This document shows, piece by piece, positions 1 to 6,711 of a stretch of DNA of 9,642 nt. Under the pieces are notes generated by a model. The model saw nothing but the letters and a program-made list of their open reading frames with translations, was not told where the DNA came from and ran no database searches. Origin of the DNA: Comamonadaceae bacterium (GTDB lineage: Bacteria; Pseudomonadota; Gammaproteobacteria; Burkholderiales; Burkholderiaceae_C); assembly GCA_947460065.1 (NCBI GenBank), contig CANHGF010000067.1:1-9642 (forward strand), written 5' to 3'. The position numbers and the translations under genes were made by a program. Within the stretch, counting starts at the first letter, position 1. Each line of letters opens with the position of its first letter.

Positions 1-396
1 CGGGTTGATGCAGCGATCAAAGTGGGCATTGGCCGAGGTCGCGCCACAAGCATGCTCGGCCATGACGAGCGCGCCCAGATGGCCGGCGCCGGCCTAGCGC
101 AGCTGCTCGATCGCCCAGGCGGCCGGGCGCCCCGGGTCGCTGCGGCCCAGGCCTGCGCCGCAGCCGGGGCTGCGGCCCCAGGTGTCAAAGTTGTCTTTGT
201 GGGCCAGGCCGATGCCGGCCAGCGACCCGTTGTCTGCGGCCTGCGCCAGCTGGCCCTCCAGGGGCTCACTCAGGCAGTGCCAGCGCGCGTCTAGGGATGC
301 ACGCCGCTGGCGCTGCAGCTGCCAGGCCTGCGCCGCAGGCAGCTCGCCACCGGTGATGGCGCGCTGCAGCTCGGTCAGGGTGGCGGGCAGGCTCAT
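1..396 (-). pseudogene. Amidase (amidase signature family), N-terminal part, interrupted by in-frame TAG
   Basis: The frame starting at the ATG at 396 encodes the N-terminal region of an amidase-signature enzyme, a family that hydrolyses amides with a Ser-cisSer-Lys triad. Residues 62-71 (IGLAHKDNFD) match the conserved strand carrying the catalytic lysine, here K67; GCGAG follows at 79-83. Codon 101 is TAG (bases 94-96). Beyond it the same frame continues with AGAGHLGALVMAEHACGATS and ends in NP at the window edge, which is what amidases show after 'LRxAGA.xLG...MAE'. So the frame is a real amidase gene with a nonsense codon, probably a one-base change from CAG. The Ser-cisSer region lies outside the window. 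The start lies 7 bases after the stop of the small upstream gene, suggesting one transcript. If the TAG is genuine, only a useless 100-residue fragment is made unless there is readthrough; a sequencing error is the main alternative. Amide substrate unknown. Confidence 0.8.
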
Positions 397-403
397 GGCG
401 GCT

Positions 404-634
404 TCAGGCCAGATCGCGCAAACAAGCGCCGAAGTCCTGCACGGGAATGTCGGCCCGGGCGGCGACCCCGGCCGTGGCCACCGCCAGCCGGGCCGAGGGC
501 TCCAGCCGGCGCAGGTGCTTGAGTTGGCGCTGGGCTTCGGCCGGATCCACCGGGCCGGCCCGCAACGCCAGGCCGCGCTCGACCCAGACACTCAGGTCGT
601 CGGGGTCAGGCTTGGGGTGAGAGGCGGAGTGCAT
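404..634 (-). CDS. Small 76-aa protein preceding the amidase; function unknown
   Basis: This gene encodes 76 residues beginning MHSASHPKPD and ending in FGACLRDLA. The ATG at 634 is the only sensible start before the AT-rich intergenic region; longer frames run into the divergent regulator. I do not recognise the family with confidence. It is soluble-looking, with an acidic/Arg-rich amphipathic middle (PAEAQRQLKHLRRLEP, residues 31-46), no signal peptide and no membrane segment. Its place directly upstream of an amidase, with 7 bases between them, resembles the small partner subunits (AtzG- or GatC-like) that accompany some amidases, but I cannot align it to either. No clear Shine-Dalgarno sequence precedes the ATG, and TATAAA-like sequence lies about ten bases upstream, so the message may be leaderless or nearly so. 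Coding status is supported by GC-rich third positions and spacing. It faces the GntR gene, which probably controls it. Confidence 0.65.
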   Translation of the reverse strand: MHSASHPKPDPDDLSVWVERGLALRAGPVDPAEAQRQLKHLRRLEPSARLAVATAGVAARADIPVQDFGACLRDLA

Positions 635-643
635 ACGTGGGCG

Positions 644-659
644 ATTTATAAATATAAAT
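644..659. promoter_or_regulatory. Perfect AT-rich palindrome, candidate GntR operator / -10 region
   Basis: ATTTATA-AA-TATAAAT is a perfect 7+2+7 inverted repeat in the only AT-rich stretch of the divergent gap. It contains TATAAA-like -10 sequence on both strands, so a dimer bound here would cover both promoters. FCD-type GntR regulators usually bind short palindromes in their own divergent promoter; binding here is inferred. Confidence 0.5.
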
Positions 660-676
660 GTAGCCCGATTCTGAAT

Positions 677-686
677 ATTGCACAAT
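677..686. promoter_or_regulatory. ATTG-CA-CAAT palindrome, candidate FCD-GntR half-site pair
   Basis: This 4+2+4 palindrome lies 12 bases before the GntR start codon. TTGxxCAA-like cores resemble operators of several FCD regulators (ATTGTATACAAT type). It would permit autorepression. The site is short and could be chance. Confidence 0.3.
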
Positions 687-698
687 CTAGGGGTAATT

Positions 699-1385
699 AT
701 GGAAAAGGCCAAGTCCAACTTCGTCAAAGCCAGCGAGCAGATCCGCACCGCGCTGGAGACGGCCATCCGCGACGGCACTGTGCTGCCCGGCGACGCTGTG
801 GACGAGGCCGAATGGGCCAGCCGGCACGGCGTATCGCGTACGCCGGTGCGCGAGGCCCTGATACAACTACAGGCCCAGGGCTGGGTCAGCAGCCTGCCGC
901 GTGGCGGCATGGTGGTGGCCAAGATGGATTTGCGCCAGCTGCTGGCGCTGTGGGAGTTGCTGGCCGAGCTCGAAGGCGTGGCCGCCCGCCTGGCCTGCCA
1001 GCGCATGACGCCCGAGGAGCTGGCCCAGTTGCAGGCCTGTCACCGGGGCAGCGAGGCAGTGATGCAGGCCGAAGACCTGGCCGGCTGGCAGGACTACAAC
1101 CTGCGCTTTCATGAAATCATTTATGGCGCCACCCGCAACCCCTATTTGCGCCAGGAAGTGCTGCGCATCCGCTCCCGCACCGGCTTTTACCGTCGCCACG
1201 CCTTCGGCGCGCTCGGGCGGGTGAAGGCCTCATTTGACCAGCACGCCGACATCGTGCGCGCCTTCGAGCAGGCCGACCCACAAGCTGCGGTGAACGCCAT
1301 GATCGGCCACATGCGCCCCGACCAGGGCGGCGGCTCGATCACCGACTTCGTGGCCAAGCTGCCGCCAGAACTGCTGGCGCCCTGA
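699..1385 (+). CDS. GntR-family transcriptional regulator, FCD subfamily
   Basis: A 228-residue DNA-binding regulator. Residues about 10-75 form the GntR winged helix-turn-helix; the recognition segment SRHGVSRTPVREAL (41-54) is the family signature. Residues about 80-208 form the all-helical FCD ligand-binding domain, with likely metal/ligand residues N134 and H138 in YNLRFHE, H182 in QHADIVRAFE and H204 in MIGHM. FCD regulators commonly respond to small carboxylic acids or catabolic intermediates. I chose the ATG at 699 because AGGGG at 689-693 is a good ribosome-binding site at normal spacing; a TTG at 678 in the same frame has no such site. It is divergent from the small gene/amidase pair, so it most likely represses that unit and itself; its effector may be the amidase substrate or product. 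The gene is intact although the amidase next to it is interrupted. Confidence 0.93.
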   Translation: MEKAKSNFVKASEQIRTALETAIRDGTVLPGDAVDEAEWASRHGVSRTPVREALIQLQAQGWVSSLPRGGMVVAKMDLRQLLALWELLAELEGVAARLACQRMTPEELAQLQACHRGSEAVMQAEDLAGWQDYNLRFHEIIYGATRNPYLRQEVLRIRSRTGFYRRHAFGALGRVKASFDQHADIVRAFEQADPQAAVNAMIGHMRPDQGGGSITDFVAKLPPELLAP

Positions 1386-1409
1386 GCACTGCCGACCGCG
1401 GGTACAAAC

Positions 1410-1433
1410 AAGCCCGCCGAGGCGGGCTTTGTT
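1410..1433. terminator. Bidirectional intrinsic terminator
   Basis: AAGCCCGCC-GA-GGCGGGCTT is a 9-bp perfect GC-rich stem with a two-base centre, followed by TGTT on the + strand and TGTTTGT on the - strand. It lies between the convergent GntR and helix-hairpin-helix genes and can stop both. The T-tracts are short. Confidence 0.8.
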
Positions 1434-1451
1434 GACTTAGGCGCAGACGGC

Positions 1452-1913
1452 TTATTTCTTAGGCGCTTCCGGCTTGACCTCGGCCTTGGCTGCTGCAGCT
1501 GCAGCAGGCTTGGCATCGGCTTTGGCGCCGGCCGCTGCAACTGCCGCTGTGGCCGGTTTGGCGTCGGCTTTGGTATCCGCTTTGGCGGCTGGCTTTGCAT
1601 CTGCCTTGGCTTCAGGCTTGGCAGCCGCTTTGGCATCTTTGGCCGTTGGCTTGAAGCTCGCGCCGCCGACGGTCAGGCCTTCGGCCGACAGTTTGGCCGC
1701 ACTGGCCTCGCCAAAGCCATTGACGCGGGAAATGAAGTCCTGCCAGCTCTTGAACTCACCTTTCTTGCGTTCTTCAATGATGAGCTTGCTCTTGGCCGGG
1801 CCTATGCCCTTGATGGTTTCGAGCTCGGCGGGCGAGCCCTTGTTGATGTCGACGGCTGCGAAAGCGGCCATCAGTGACATGGTCGCGAAAAAGGCGAAAA
1901 TTTTCTTGAGCAT
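1452..1913 (-). CDS. Secreted ComEA-like helix-hairpin-helix protein with Ala/Lys-rich tail
   Basis: A 153-residue protein in three parts. Residues 1-20 (MLKKIFAFFA then a hydrophobic stretch ending AFAA) are a Sec signal peptide, so it should be exported. Residues 21-82 hold tandem helix-hairpin-helix motifs of the ComEA type: VDINKGSPAELETIKGIGPA has the 'DIN.A...EL..I.GIG...A' pattern, and KSWQDFISRVNGFGEASAAK is the second hairpin. These bind DNA backbone without sequence specificity. Residues 90-153 are low complexity, repeating AKADAKPA-like units and ending APKK, resembling a histone H1 tail. Such proteins are frequent in Comamonadaceae. A periplasmic role in DNA uptake or binding is plausible but unproven; no other competence gene is nearby. 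AGGGG sits seven bases before the ATG. It ends against the bidirectional terminator shared with the GntR gene. Confidence 0.9.
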   Translation of the reverse strand: MLKKIFAFFATMSLMAAFAAVDINKGSPAELETIKGIGPAKSKLIIEERKKGEFKSWQDFISRVNGFGEASAAKLSAEGLTVGGASFKPTAKDAKAAAKPEAKADAKPAAKADTKADAKPATAAVAAAGAKADAKPAAAAAAKAEVKPEAPKK

Positions 1914-2245
1914 GAAAAACCCCTGTTTGGATGGGAGACGATGGAAAAAGTGACCGAGCCTGACATCCGTGCTTGGGTGCCTGTGCTCACCGACTCAACG
2001 GCGTAGGGCGAAGCCAGGTTGACCGGCTAACTTTGATTGACCTTCTTGCCAACGCAGCCGAGCGCTCAGGCCCGCGCTGGGCAGGGTTTGAACGCCTCAG
2101 GGAGCCTGTACTGGGCGCCCTGAGGCGTTGGCACATCAAGTCAAGGCAAATGTGGTCCACTTGAGGAACCTGGCCTGTTAGCGCAACACCCGCTCTGACG
2201 GGAGCCAGCCTCAAAGACACTTTTTGAACATCCCAGGATCACACC
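1914..2245. other. 332-bp intergenic region with an inverted repeat
   Basis: This gap separates the divergent helix-hairpin-helix gene (-) and MDR oxidoreductase gene (+), so it must hold both promoters. I find no convincing -35/-10 pair. Two TTGACC hexamers lie 18 bp apart (2019-2024, 2037-2042), and a strong inverted repeat lies at 2091-2129. Short open frames on both strands (63 and 77 codons) resemble no family I know and are not called as genes. Confidence 0.6.
2091..2129. repeat. 12-bp perfect inverted repeat, hairpin-forming
   Basis: AACGCCTCAGGG (2091-2102) and CCCTGAGGCGTT (2118-2129) are exact reverse complements. Inside, GCC/GGC (2104-2106, 2114-2116) adds three pairs after one A-G mismatch, leaving the seven-base loop TGTACTG. 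No T-tract follows on either strand, so it is not an ordinary terminator. It could be an operator, an RNA structure in a leader, or the relic of a mobile end. Confidence 0.75.
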
Positions 2246-3181
2246 ATGCGCGCCGTAGGATTTTTTGAGTTTGGTGGCCCCGAAGTTTTGCAACTCATAG
2301 ACCTGCCCGAGGGCCAGCCCGGCCCTGGCCAGGTGCGGGTGCGCGTTCACGCCGCCACAGTCAACCCCACCGACACCTTGCTGCGCAATGGTTCGCGCGC
2401 CCAAGCCTTGCAGGGCATACAGCCGCCCCATGTGCCAGGCATGGATGTGGCGGGCGTGATCGATGCGATTGGTCCCAACACCCAGACTGACTTGGCCATA
2501 GGCGACGCGGTGATGGCCATGGTGGACAACCAGGGCAGCCACGGGGGCTACCGGGAAAGCATCGTCTTGTCGGCCGATGCGGTGGCGCCCATACCCGAAG
2601 GCGTCTCCATGGTGCAAGCGGCCACCTTGCCCATGAATGGGCTGACCGCCCGCCAAACGCTCGACGAGTTGGCCTTGCAGGCGGGGCAGACTTTGGCGGT
2701 CACCGGGGCCGCCGGTTGCTACGCAGGCTATGTGATCCAGCTGGCCAAGCAGGCCGGCCTGCGCGTCATTGCCGACGCCGCGCCAGGCGATGAGGCCCTG
2801 GTGCGCTCATTCGGTGCCGATACCGTGGTGCCGCGGGGCGATGACATCGCAGCCCAAATCCGCAAGGTCATGCCCCAGGGCGTGGATGGACTGGCCGATG
2901 GCTCGTATCAAAGAGACTTGGCCATCGGCGCGGTGCGCGATGGCGGCGGATTCGCCGCGGTGCGTGGCTGGTCCATGCAAGAGCGCGGCGTTGTCTGCCA
3001 CGTCATCAGCGTGCGCCGTTACAACCATAGGGCAGATTTGCTGCGCCAATTGCGCCAAGACGTGCACAAGGGAGTGATCACCTTGCGCGTGGCCGCCACC
3101 TACTCACCCGAGCAAGCCAGCGATGCACACCGCCGGCTTGAAGCGGGCGGTACCCGCGGCCGCTTGGTGATCGTTTTTTAA
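2246..3181 (+). CDS. Zinc-independent MDR oxidoreductase, NADPH:quinone reductase-like
   Basis: A 311-residue member of the medium-chain dehydrogenase/reductase superfamily, quinone oxidoreductase (QOR) branch, which reduces quinones or enones with NADPH in the cytoplasm. Residues 1-120 are the GroES-like domain: the start MRAVGFFEFGGPEVLQL, VNPTD at 39-43 and HVPGMDVAGVIDAIG at 62-76 are typical QOR elements. The catalytic-zinc cysteine of alcohol dehydrogenases is absent. The Rossmann domain starts near 148, with GAAGCYAG at 154-161 where most relatives have GAAGGVG; VIQLAKQAGLRVIADA follows. Length is normal (about 310-330). AGGA lies seven bases before the ATG. The gene stands alone, is convergent with the LysR gene 15 bp away, and has no obvious terminator. 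The substrate is unknown; the Cys-Tyr change in the nucleotide-binding turn is unusual but may be tolerated. Confidence 0.9.
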   Translation: MRAVGFFEFGGPEVLQLIDLPEGQPGPGQVRVRVHAATVNPTDTLLRNGSRAQALQGIQPPHVPGMDVAGVIDAIGPNTQTDLAIGDAVMAMVDNQGSHGGYRESIVLSADAVAPIPEGVSMVQAATLPMNGLTARQTLDELALQAGQTLAVTGAAGCYAGYVIQLAKQAGLRVIADAAPGDEALVRSFGADTVVPRGDDIAAQIRKVMPQGVDGLADGSYQRDLAIGAVRDGGGFAAVRGWSMQERGVVCHVISVRRYNHRADLLRQLRQDVHKGVITLRVAATYSPEQASDAHRRLEAGGTRGRLVIVF

Positions 3182-3196
3182 ACCGAGCCGCAGCGC

Positions 3197-4156
3197 TCAC
3201 TGGCGCGGAAGCTGAGCCCGCTCGGTGGCCCTTTGCACCGCCTGGCGCAGCCACTGGTGGCTGCTGCGCAGTTGGTTGCGGCGGTGCCAGAGCGCGTCCA
3301 CATGCACCGCCGGGACCTCGAAGGGCAGCGGCATGAGTACCAGCGCGTCGGCAATGCCGGTGACCCGCACAAAGTGGCGCGGCAGCACCGTCAGCAAATT
3401 CGAGTGGGCCACCACCCGGCCGGCGGTGAAGAACTGGTTGACTGTCAGCACCACCTGCCGCCGCCGCCCCAGGGCGGCCAGGGCTTCGTCGATGAAGCCA
3501 TAAGCCCGGCCTGAAAAACTCACCAGCATATGGCGGGCCTCGCAGTAGGTGTCCAGGGTCAAGGGTCGGTCGGCCAGCGGATGGCCCTGCCTCACCACGC
3601 ACACATACTGCCCGTCGTACAGGCGCTGGTGGGCAAAGGGCAGGGGTTCATCGCCCTGGCTGTGGGCGGTCATATCGGCCAGCACCGAGGGAAAGAATCC
3701 GACCGCCAGATCGCAGGCCTGCTCGTCGAGCAAGGCGCGCGGATCGCGGGTCGTCAGCGGCACCACCCGCAAGGTGACTCCTGGGGCTTCCGTCTCCAAA
3801 ATCTCGACCAGTCCGGGCATGAGCTCGGCAGCGGTGGCGTCGGCCATGGCCAGGATAAAGGTGGTTTTGGCATGCGCCGGCACGAATTCATTGGGCACCA
3901 GCGAGAGCTCAAGCTGCTCCAGCGCCTGCCGGACCGCCGGCCAGATGGCGCGGGCCCGGGGCGTGGGGGCCATGCCCTGGCCGCTGCGTTGCACCAGCTC
4001 ATCGCCCAAGGTCTCACGCAGCCGCCGCAAGGCATTACTGACCGCCGGCTGGGTCAGGTTCAGGTTGCGGGCTGCGCGGGTCAGGCTGCGCTCGGCCATT
4101 ACCTCGTCAAAAACACGCAGTAGATTCAGGTCCAGGGTGCGAAAGTTCGGGCTCAT
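3197..4156 (-). CDS. LysR-family transcriptional regulator
   Basis: A 319-residue LysR-type regulator. The N-terminal winged helix-turn-helix spans about residues 8-65; SLTRAARNLNLTQPAVSNAL (24-43) is the classic motif. Residues about 95-300 are the periplasmic-binding-protein-like effector domain: TTFILAMADATAAELMPGL starts the first lobe, and the start LDLNLLRVFDEVM with 'F.LAM.D' places it nearer the NodD/NahR/LinR-like group, which often sense aromatic compounds, than the CbbR group. That placement is by eye. The ATG at 4156 has a weak ribosome-binding site but starts the canonical 'RTLDLNLLRVF' without extra residues. It is divergent from the small membrane-protein gene, its likeliest target, and convergent with the MDR oxidoreductase, which it may or may not control. 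A TCAC-CATT-GTGA palindrome in the shared upstream gap is its candidate binding site. Confidence 0.93.
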   Translation of the reverse strand: MSPNFRTLDLNLLRVFDEVMAERSLTRAARNLNLTQPAVSNALRRLRETLGDELVQRSGQGMAPTPRARAIWPAVRQALEQLELSLVPNEFVPAHAKTTFILAMADATAAELMPGLVEILETEAPGVTLRVVPLTTRDPRALLDEQACDLAVGFFPSVLADMTAHSQGDEPLPFAHQRLYDGQYVCVVRQGHPLADRPLTLDTYCEARHMLVSFSGRAYGFIDEALAALGRRRQVVLTVNQFFTAGRVVAHSNLLTVLPRHFVRVTGIADALVLMPLPFEVPAVHVDALWHRRNQLRSSHQWLRQAVQRATERAQLPRQ

Positions 4157-4186
4157 GGCAGTGTGCTGAGGATGATGCGACCTAAA

Positions 4187-4204
4187 TAATCACCATTGTG
4201 AATA
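4187..4204. promoter_or_regulatory. Candidate LysR box
   Basis: TAATCAC-CATT-GTGAATA is an imperfect 7+4+7 palindrome with a perfect TCAC/GTGA core. T4190 and A4202 fit the T-N11-A pattern of LysR-type sites. It lies 31 bp upstream of the LysR start and 22 bp upstream of the -35 of the divergent gene, a normal recognition-site location. Confidence 0.45.
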
Positions 4205-4225
4205 GTTTAGATCATGAAGATAAAG

Positions 4226-4254
4226 TTGAAAGACACTAGGTTTTACCCTAATCT
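4226..4254 (+). promoter_or_regulatory. Sigma-70-like promoter for the small membrane-protein gene
   Basis: TTGAAA (4226-4231) and TAATCT (4249-4254) are separated by exactly 17 bp. The -35 matches five of six consensus bases, the -10 about three. Transcription would start near 4261, giving a leader of about 40 bases ending in GGAG at 4289-4292, seven bases before the ATG. Confidence 0.55.
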
Positions 4255-4299
4255 TCGCACCATCGCTGGCTACAGTGCTAGTTTTTTTGGAGTTCGACC

Positions 4300-4737
4300 A
4301 TGACCCGTTTTGTTGTTTCTGCCTACCCAACCGCACACCCCGGTGTCGCCCGCCTAGAGGCGGCGGCAGAGGGCTGGAGCGAACTGCGTCGCCGCCTGTC
4401 CGGCGGCCGTGGACTGGCCACAGGCCTGCTGGCCGGCTTGGCAGCCGCCGTCCTGGTGGTCGCCTACCAGGTGATGGACAGCCTGGCCGAAGGCCATTTG
4501 CTGGTGATCTGGATGGGCGTCTGGCTGGCCGGCTTTGCGGCCCTGGGCCTGCTCGCTGCGCCGTCCCGCCAGTTGGCTACCTTTTTGAGCCGCTCAGTCC
4601 AGGGCCGCCTGCAGCGCCTGGCCGAGCAAAGGGCCGACGCACGGCTGTGGGCAGTGGCTCGCCAGGACCCGCGCGTGATGAGCGAGCTGACGATCACCGC
4701 TCAGCGAGATCTTGACCTGAGCGCATCGGGCCGCTGA
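4300..4737 (+). CDS. Small two-helix inner-membrane protein of unknown function
   Basis: A 145-residue protein whose family I cannot name. The N-terminal 37 residues are polar and basic near the membrane (SELRRRLSGGRG). Two hydrophobic helices follow: about 39-59 (GLATGLLAGLAAAVLVVAYQ) and about 67-87 (LLVIWMGVWLAGFAALGLLA), joined by a very short loop, so both ends should face the cytoplasm. The C-terminal half (90-145) is charged and predicted helical (SVQGRLQRLAEQRADARLWA), possibly a coiled coil. GGAG sits seven bases before the ATG, and a good promoter precedes it. Small proteins of this shape are common in Burkholderiales next to regulators. It is divergent from the LysR gene, which may regulate it. 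Two hairpins follow its stop codon. No function is claimed. Confidence 0.8.
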   Translation: MTRFVVSAYPTAHPGVARLEAAAEGWSELRRRLSGGRGLATGLLAGLAAAVLVVAYQVMDSLAEGHLLVIWMGVWLAGFAALGLLAAPSRQLATFLSRSVQGRLQRLAEQRADARLWAVARQDPRVMSELTITAQRDLDLSASGR

Positions 4738-4749
4738 GCGCACGACATG

Positions 4750-4769
4750 TGGCTGGCTGACGCCAGCCA
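4750..4769. repeat. Hairpin just after the membrane-protein gene
   Basis: TGGCTGGC-TGAC-GCCAGCCA is a perfect 8-bp stem with a four-base loop, 12 bases after the stop codon and 6 bases before the strong terminator. It has no T-tract and may protect the 3' end or assist termination. Confidence 0.65.
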
Positions 4770-4775
4770 TGAACG

Positions 4776-4803
4776 AAAAAGCCACCTCAGGGGTGGCTTT
4801 TTT
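4776..4803. terminator. Strong bidirectional intrinsic terminator
   Basis: AAAAAGCCACC pairs with GGTGGCTTTTT around a five-base loop and is followed by a run of six T on the + strand; on the - strand the stem is followed by TTTTTCG. It lies between the convergent membrane-protein gene and pckG and should terminate both. Confidence 0.92.
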
Positions 4804-4848
4804 CATGCTGCTGCGCCATGGCTCAGGCTTGCAGCGCTGGCTTGCAAC

Positions 4849-6711
4849 TCAGGCCGCCAGCCGCTTTTCGATAGCCGTGCGGGTGTCTTCCAGCTCCTGA
4901 GGCAGGTGGTGCTTGAGCTGCTGGAACAGCTCGGCATGCAGCGCCATTTCCTTGACCCAGGCGGCTTGGTCGATGCTGGTGACCTGATTGAAGTCGCCGG
5001 CGGTGAAGTTCAGGCCGGTCCAGTTGAGGTCTTCATAGCGTGGGGTGATGCCCATCACGCCTTCGCTGCCCTGGCCCTGGCCTTCGATGCGGTCGATCAT
5101 CCACTTGAGCACCCGCATGTTTTCGCCATAGCCGGGCCAGACAAACTTGCCGTCCTCGCCCTTGCGGAACCAGTTGGTGGTGTAGATCTTGGGCAGCTTG
5201 GCACCGGAGGCGCCGAGTTTCTTGCCCAGGTCCAGCCAGTGCTGGAAATAGTCGCTCATGTTGTAGCCGGCAAAGGGCAGCATGGCAAACGGGTCACGGC
5301 GCACCACGCCTTGCTGGCCGGCAGCGGCTGCGGTGGTTTCCGAACCCATGGTGGCGGCCATGTAAATGCCTTCGACCCAGTTGCGCGCCTCGCTGACCAG
5401 GGGCACCGTGGTCGAGCGGCGACCGCCGAAGATGAAGGCGTCGATCGGCACGCCGGCCGGATCGTCCCAGGCCGCGTCCAGGGCCGGGTTGTTGATGGCC
5501 GAAACGGTAAAGCGCGCGTTCGGATGGGCCGCCTTGGCGCCGGTCTCCTTGGCGATCTGGGGGGTCCAGTCCTTGCCCTGCCAGTCGATCAGGTGATCGG
5601 GCAGCGTGCCGCTGTCTTTTTCCATGCCCTCCCACCAAACGTCGCCGTCATCGGTCAGTGCCACGTTGGTGAAGATCACGTTCTTGTCGAGCGTGGCCAT
5701 GCAGTTGGGGTTGGTGTGGTAGTTGGTGCCCGGTGCGACGCCAAAATAGCCGGCCTCCGGGTTGATGGCGCGCAGCCGGCCGTCGGCCGAGGGCTTGATC
5801 CAGGCGATGTCGTCACCGATGGTGGTGACCTTCCAGCCCTCGAAGCCCTTGGGGGGCACCAGCATGGAAAAGTTGGTCTTGCCGCAGGCACTGGGGAAGG
5901 CGCCGGCCACGTGGTACTTCTTGCCCTCGGGGCTGGTCACGCCCAGGATCAGCATGTGCTCGGCCAGCCAGCCCTGGTCGTGGCCCATGATGGAGGCGAT
6001 GCGCAGTGCAAAGCACTTCTTGCCCAGCAGCGCGTTGCCGCCATAGCCTGAGCCATAGGACCAGATTTCACGGGTCTCGGGGTAATGCACGATGTACTTG
6101 GTCTTGTTGCAAGGCCAGGACACATCCTTCTGACCGGCTTGCAGTGGCGCGCCCACGGTATGCACGCAAGGCACAAAAGTGCCTTCAGCGCCCAGCACGT
6201 CATACACAGCGCGGCCCATGCGGGTCATGATCTTCATGTTGACGGCCACATAGGGGCTGTCGGACAGCTCGATCCCAATGTGCGCAATCGGCGAGCCCAG
6301 CGGGCCCATGGAAAACGGCACCACATACAGGGTGCGGCCCTTCATGCAGCCGTCAAACAGGGGGGCCAGGGTGGCTCGCATCTCGGCCGGGGCGACCCAG
6401 TTGTTGGTCGGGCCGGCGTCTTCCTTCTTCTGCGAACAAATGAAGGTGCGGTCTTCCACACGGGCCACGTCGGTGGGATCAGACCAAGCCAGGTAGCTGC
6501 CGGGGCGCTTGGCCGGGTTGAGCTTTTTGAAAGTACCGGCATCGACCAGTTGCTGGCACAGCTGGTCATATTCCTCTTGGCTGCCGTCGCACCAGTGGAT
6601 GCGCTCAGGCTTGCAGATGGCGGCGATCTCGGCGACCCAGGCGATCAGCTTGGCGTGTTTGACGTAGGCTGGGACCTGGAGGTCCAGGCCTTGCATGGCG
6701 GGATGGTTCAT
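4849..6711 (-). CDS. pckG: Phosphoenolpyruvate carboxykinase (GTP)
   Basis: A 620-residue GTP-dependent PEP carboxykinase, converting oxaloacetate plus GTP to PEP, CO2 and GDP, the entry step of gluconeogenesis. It is full length for the family (about 600-620). Visible hallmarks are [13 protein letters not shown] (84-96), [12 protein letters not shown] with HIGIELSDS (130-152), [18 protein letters not shown] (223-240) with the metal-ligand lysine, [12 protein letters not shown] with H252, the P-loop [10 protein letters not shown] (271-280) with reactive C275, GDDIAW with Asp 300/301, YFGVAPGTN (322-330), and NWFRK (513-517). No key residue is missing. The ATP-dependent form shares little of this. 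The ATG at 6709-6711 is preceded by GGAG at seven-base spacing. It is a single gene ending in a strong terminator. A TAGAAT -10 hexamer and TTATGCAAA repeats upstream suggest activator control, as expected for a gene switched by carbon source. Confidence 0.98.
   Translation of the reverse strand: MNHPAMQGLDLQVPAYVKHAKLIAWVAEIAAICKPERIHWCDGSQEEYDQLCQQLVDAGTFKKLNPAKRPGSYLAWSDPTDVARVEDRTFICSQKKEDAGPTNNWVAPAEMRATLAPLFDGCMKGRTLYVVPFSMGPLGSPIAHIGIELSDSPYVAVNMKIMTRMGRAVYDVLGAEGTFVPCVHTVGAPLQAGQKDVSWPCNKTKYIVHYPETREIWSYGSGYGGNALLGKKCFALRIASIMGHDQGWLAEHMLILGVTSPEGKKYHVAGAFPSACGKTNFSMLVPPKGFEGWKVTTIGDDIAWIKPSADGRLRAINPEAGYFGVAPGTNYHTNPNCMATLDKNVIFTNVALTDDGDVWWEGMEKDSGTLPDHLIDWQGKDWTPQIAKETGAKAAHPNARFTVSAINNPALDAAWDDPAGVPIDAFIFGGRRSTTVPLVSEARNWVEGIYMAATMGSETTAAAAGQQGVVRRDPFAMLPFAGYNMSDYFQHWLDLGKKLGASGAKLPKIYTTNWFRKGEDGKFVWPGYGENMRVLKWMIDRIEGQGQGSEGVMGITPRYEDLNWTGLNFTAGDFNQVTSIDQAAWVKEMALHAELFQQLKHHLPQELEDTRTAIEKRLAA

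Noticed and set aside
678..698. TTG at 678 as the start of the GntR gene
   Set aside because: It has no ribosome-binding site and overlaps the candidate operator; the ATG at 699 has AGGGG at proper spacing and gives the usual N-terminus.
1474..1953. Ala-rich 159-codon frame antisense to the helix-hairpin-helix gene
   Set aside because: It is the complement of the Ala/Lys repeat; the opposite strand has signal peptide, real domain and ribosome-binding site.
2081..2130. tRNA-like sequence (GGGTTTGAACGCC) near the inverted repeat
   Set aside because: No cloverleaf can be formed; acceptor and anticodon arms are missing.
1973..2220. Open frames of 63 codons (+) and 77 codons (-) in the gap upstream of the MDR gene
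   Set aside because: No ribosome-binding site, no recognisable family, and they overlap an inverted repeat; open frames of this size are common by chance in GC-rich DNA.
3182..3226. ACCGAGC/GCTCGGT inverted repeat at the MDR-LysR convergent junction as a terminator
   Set aside because: The loop is 31 bases, most of it lies in the LysR coding sequence, and the T-tract is only three bases on the - strand.
4747..6051. 434-codon frame on the + strand opposite pckG
   Set aside because: Complement of a well-conserved pckG gene; its sequence is His/Val/Gly-rich shadow coding.
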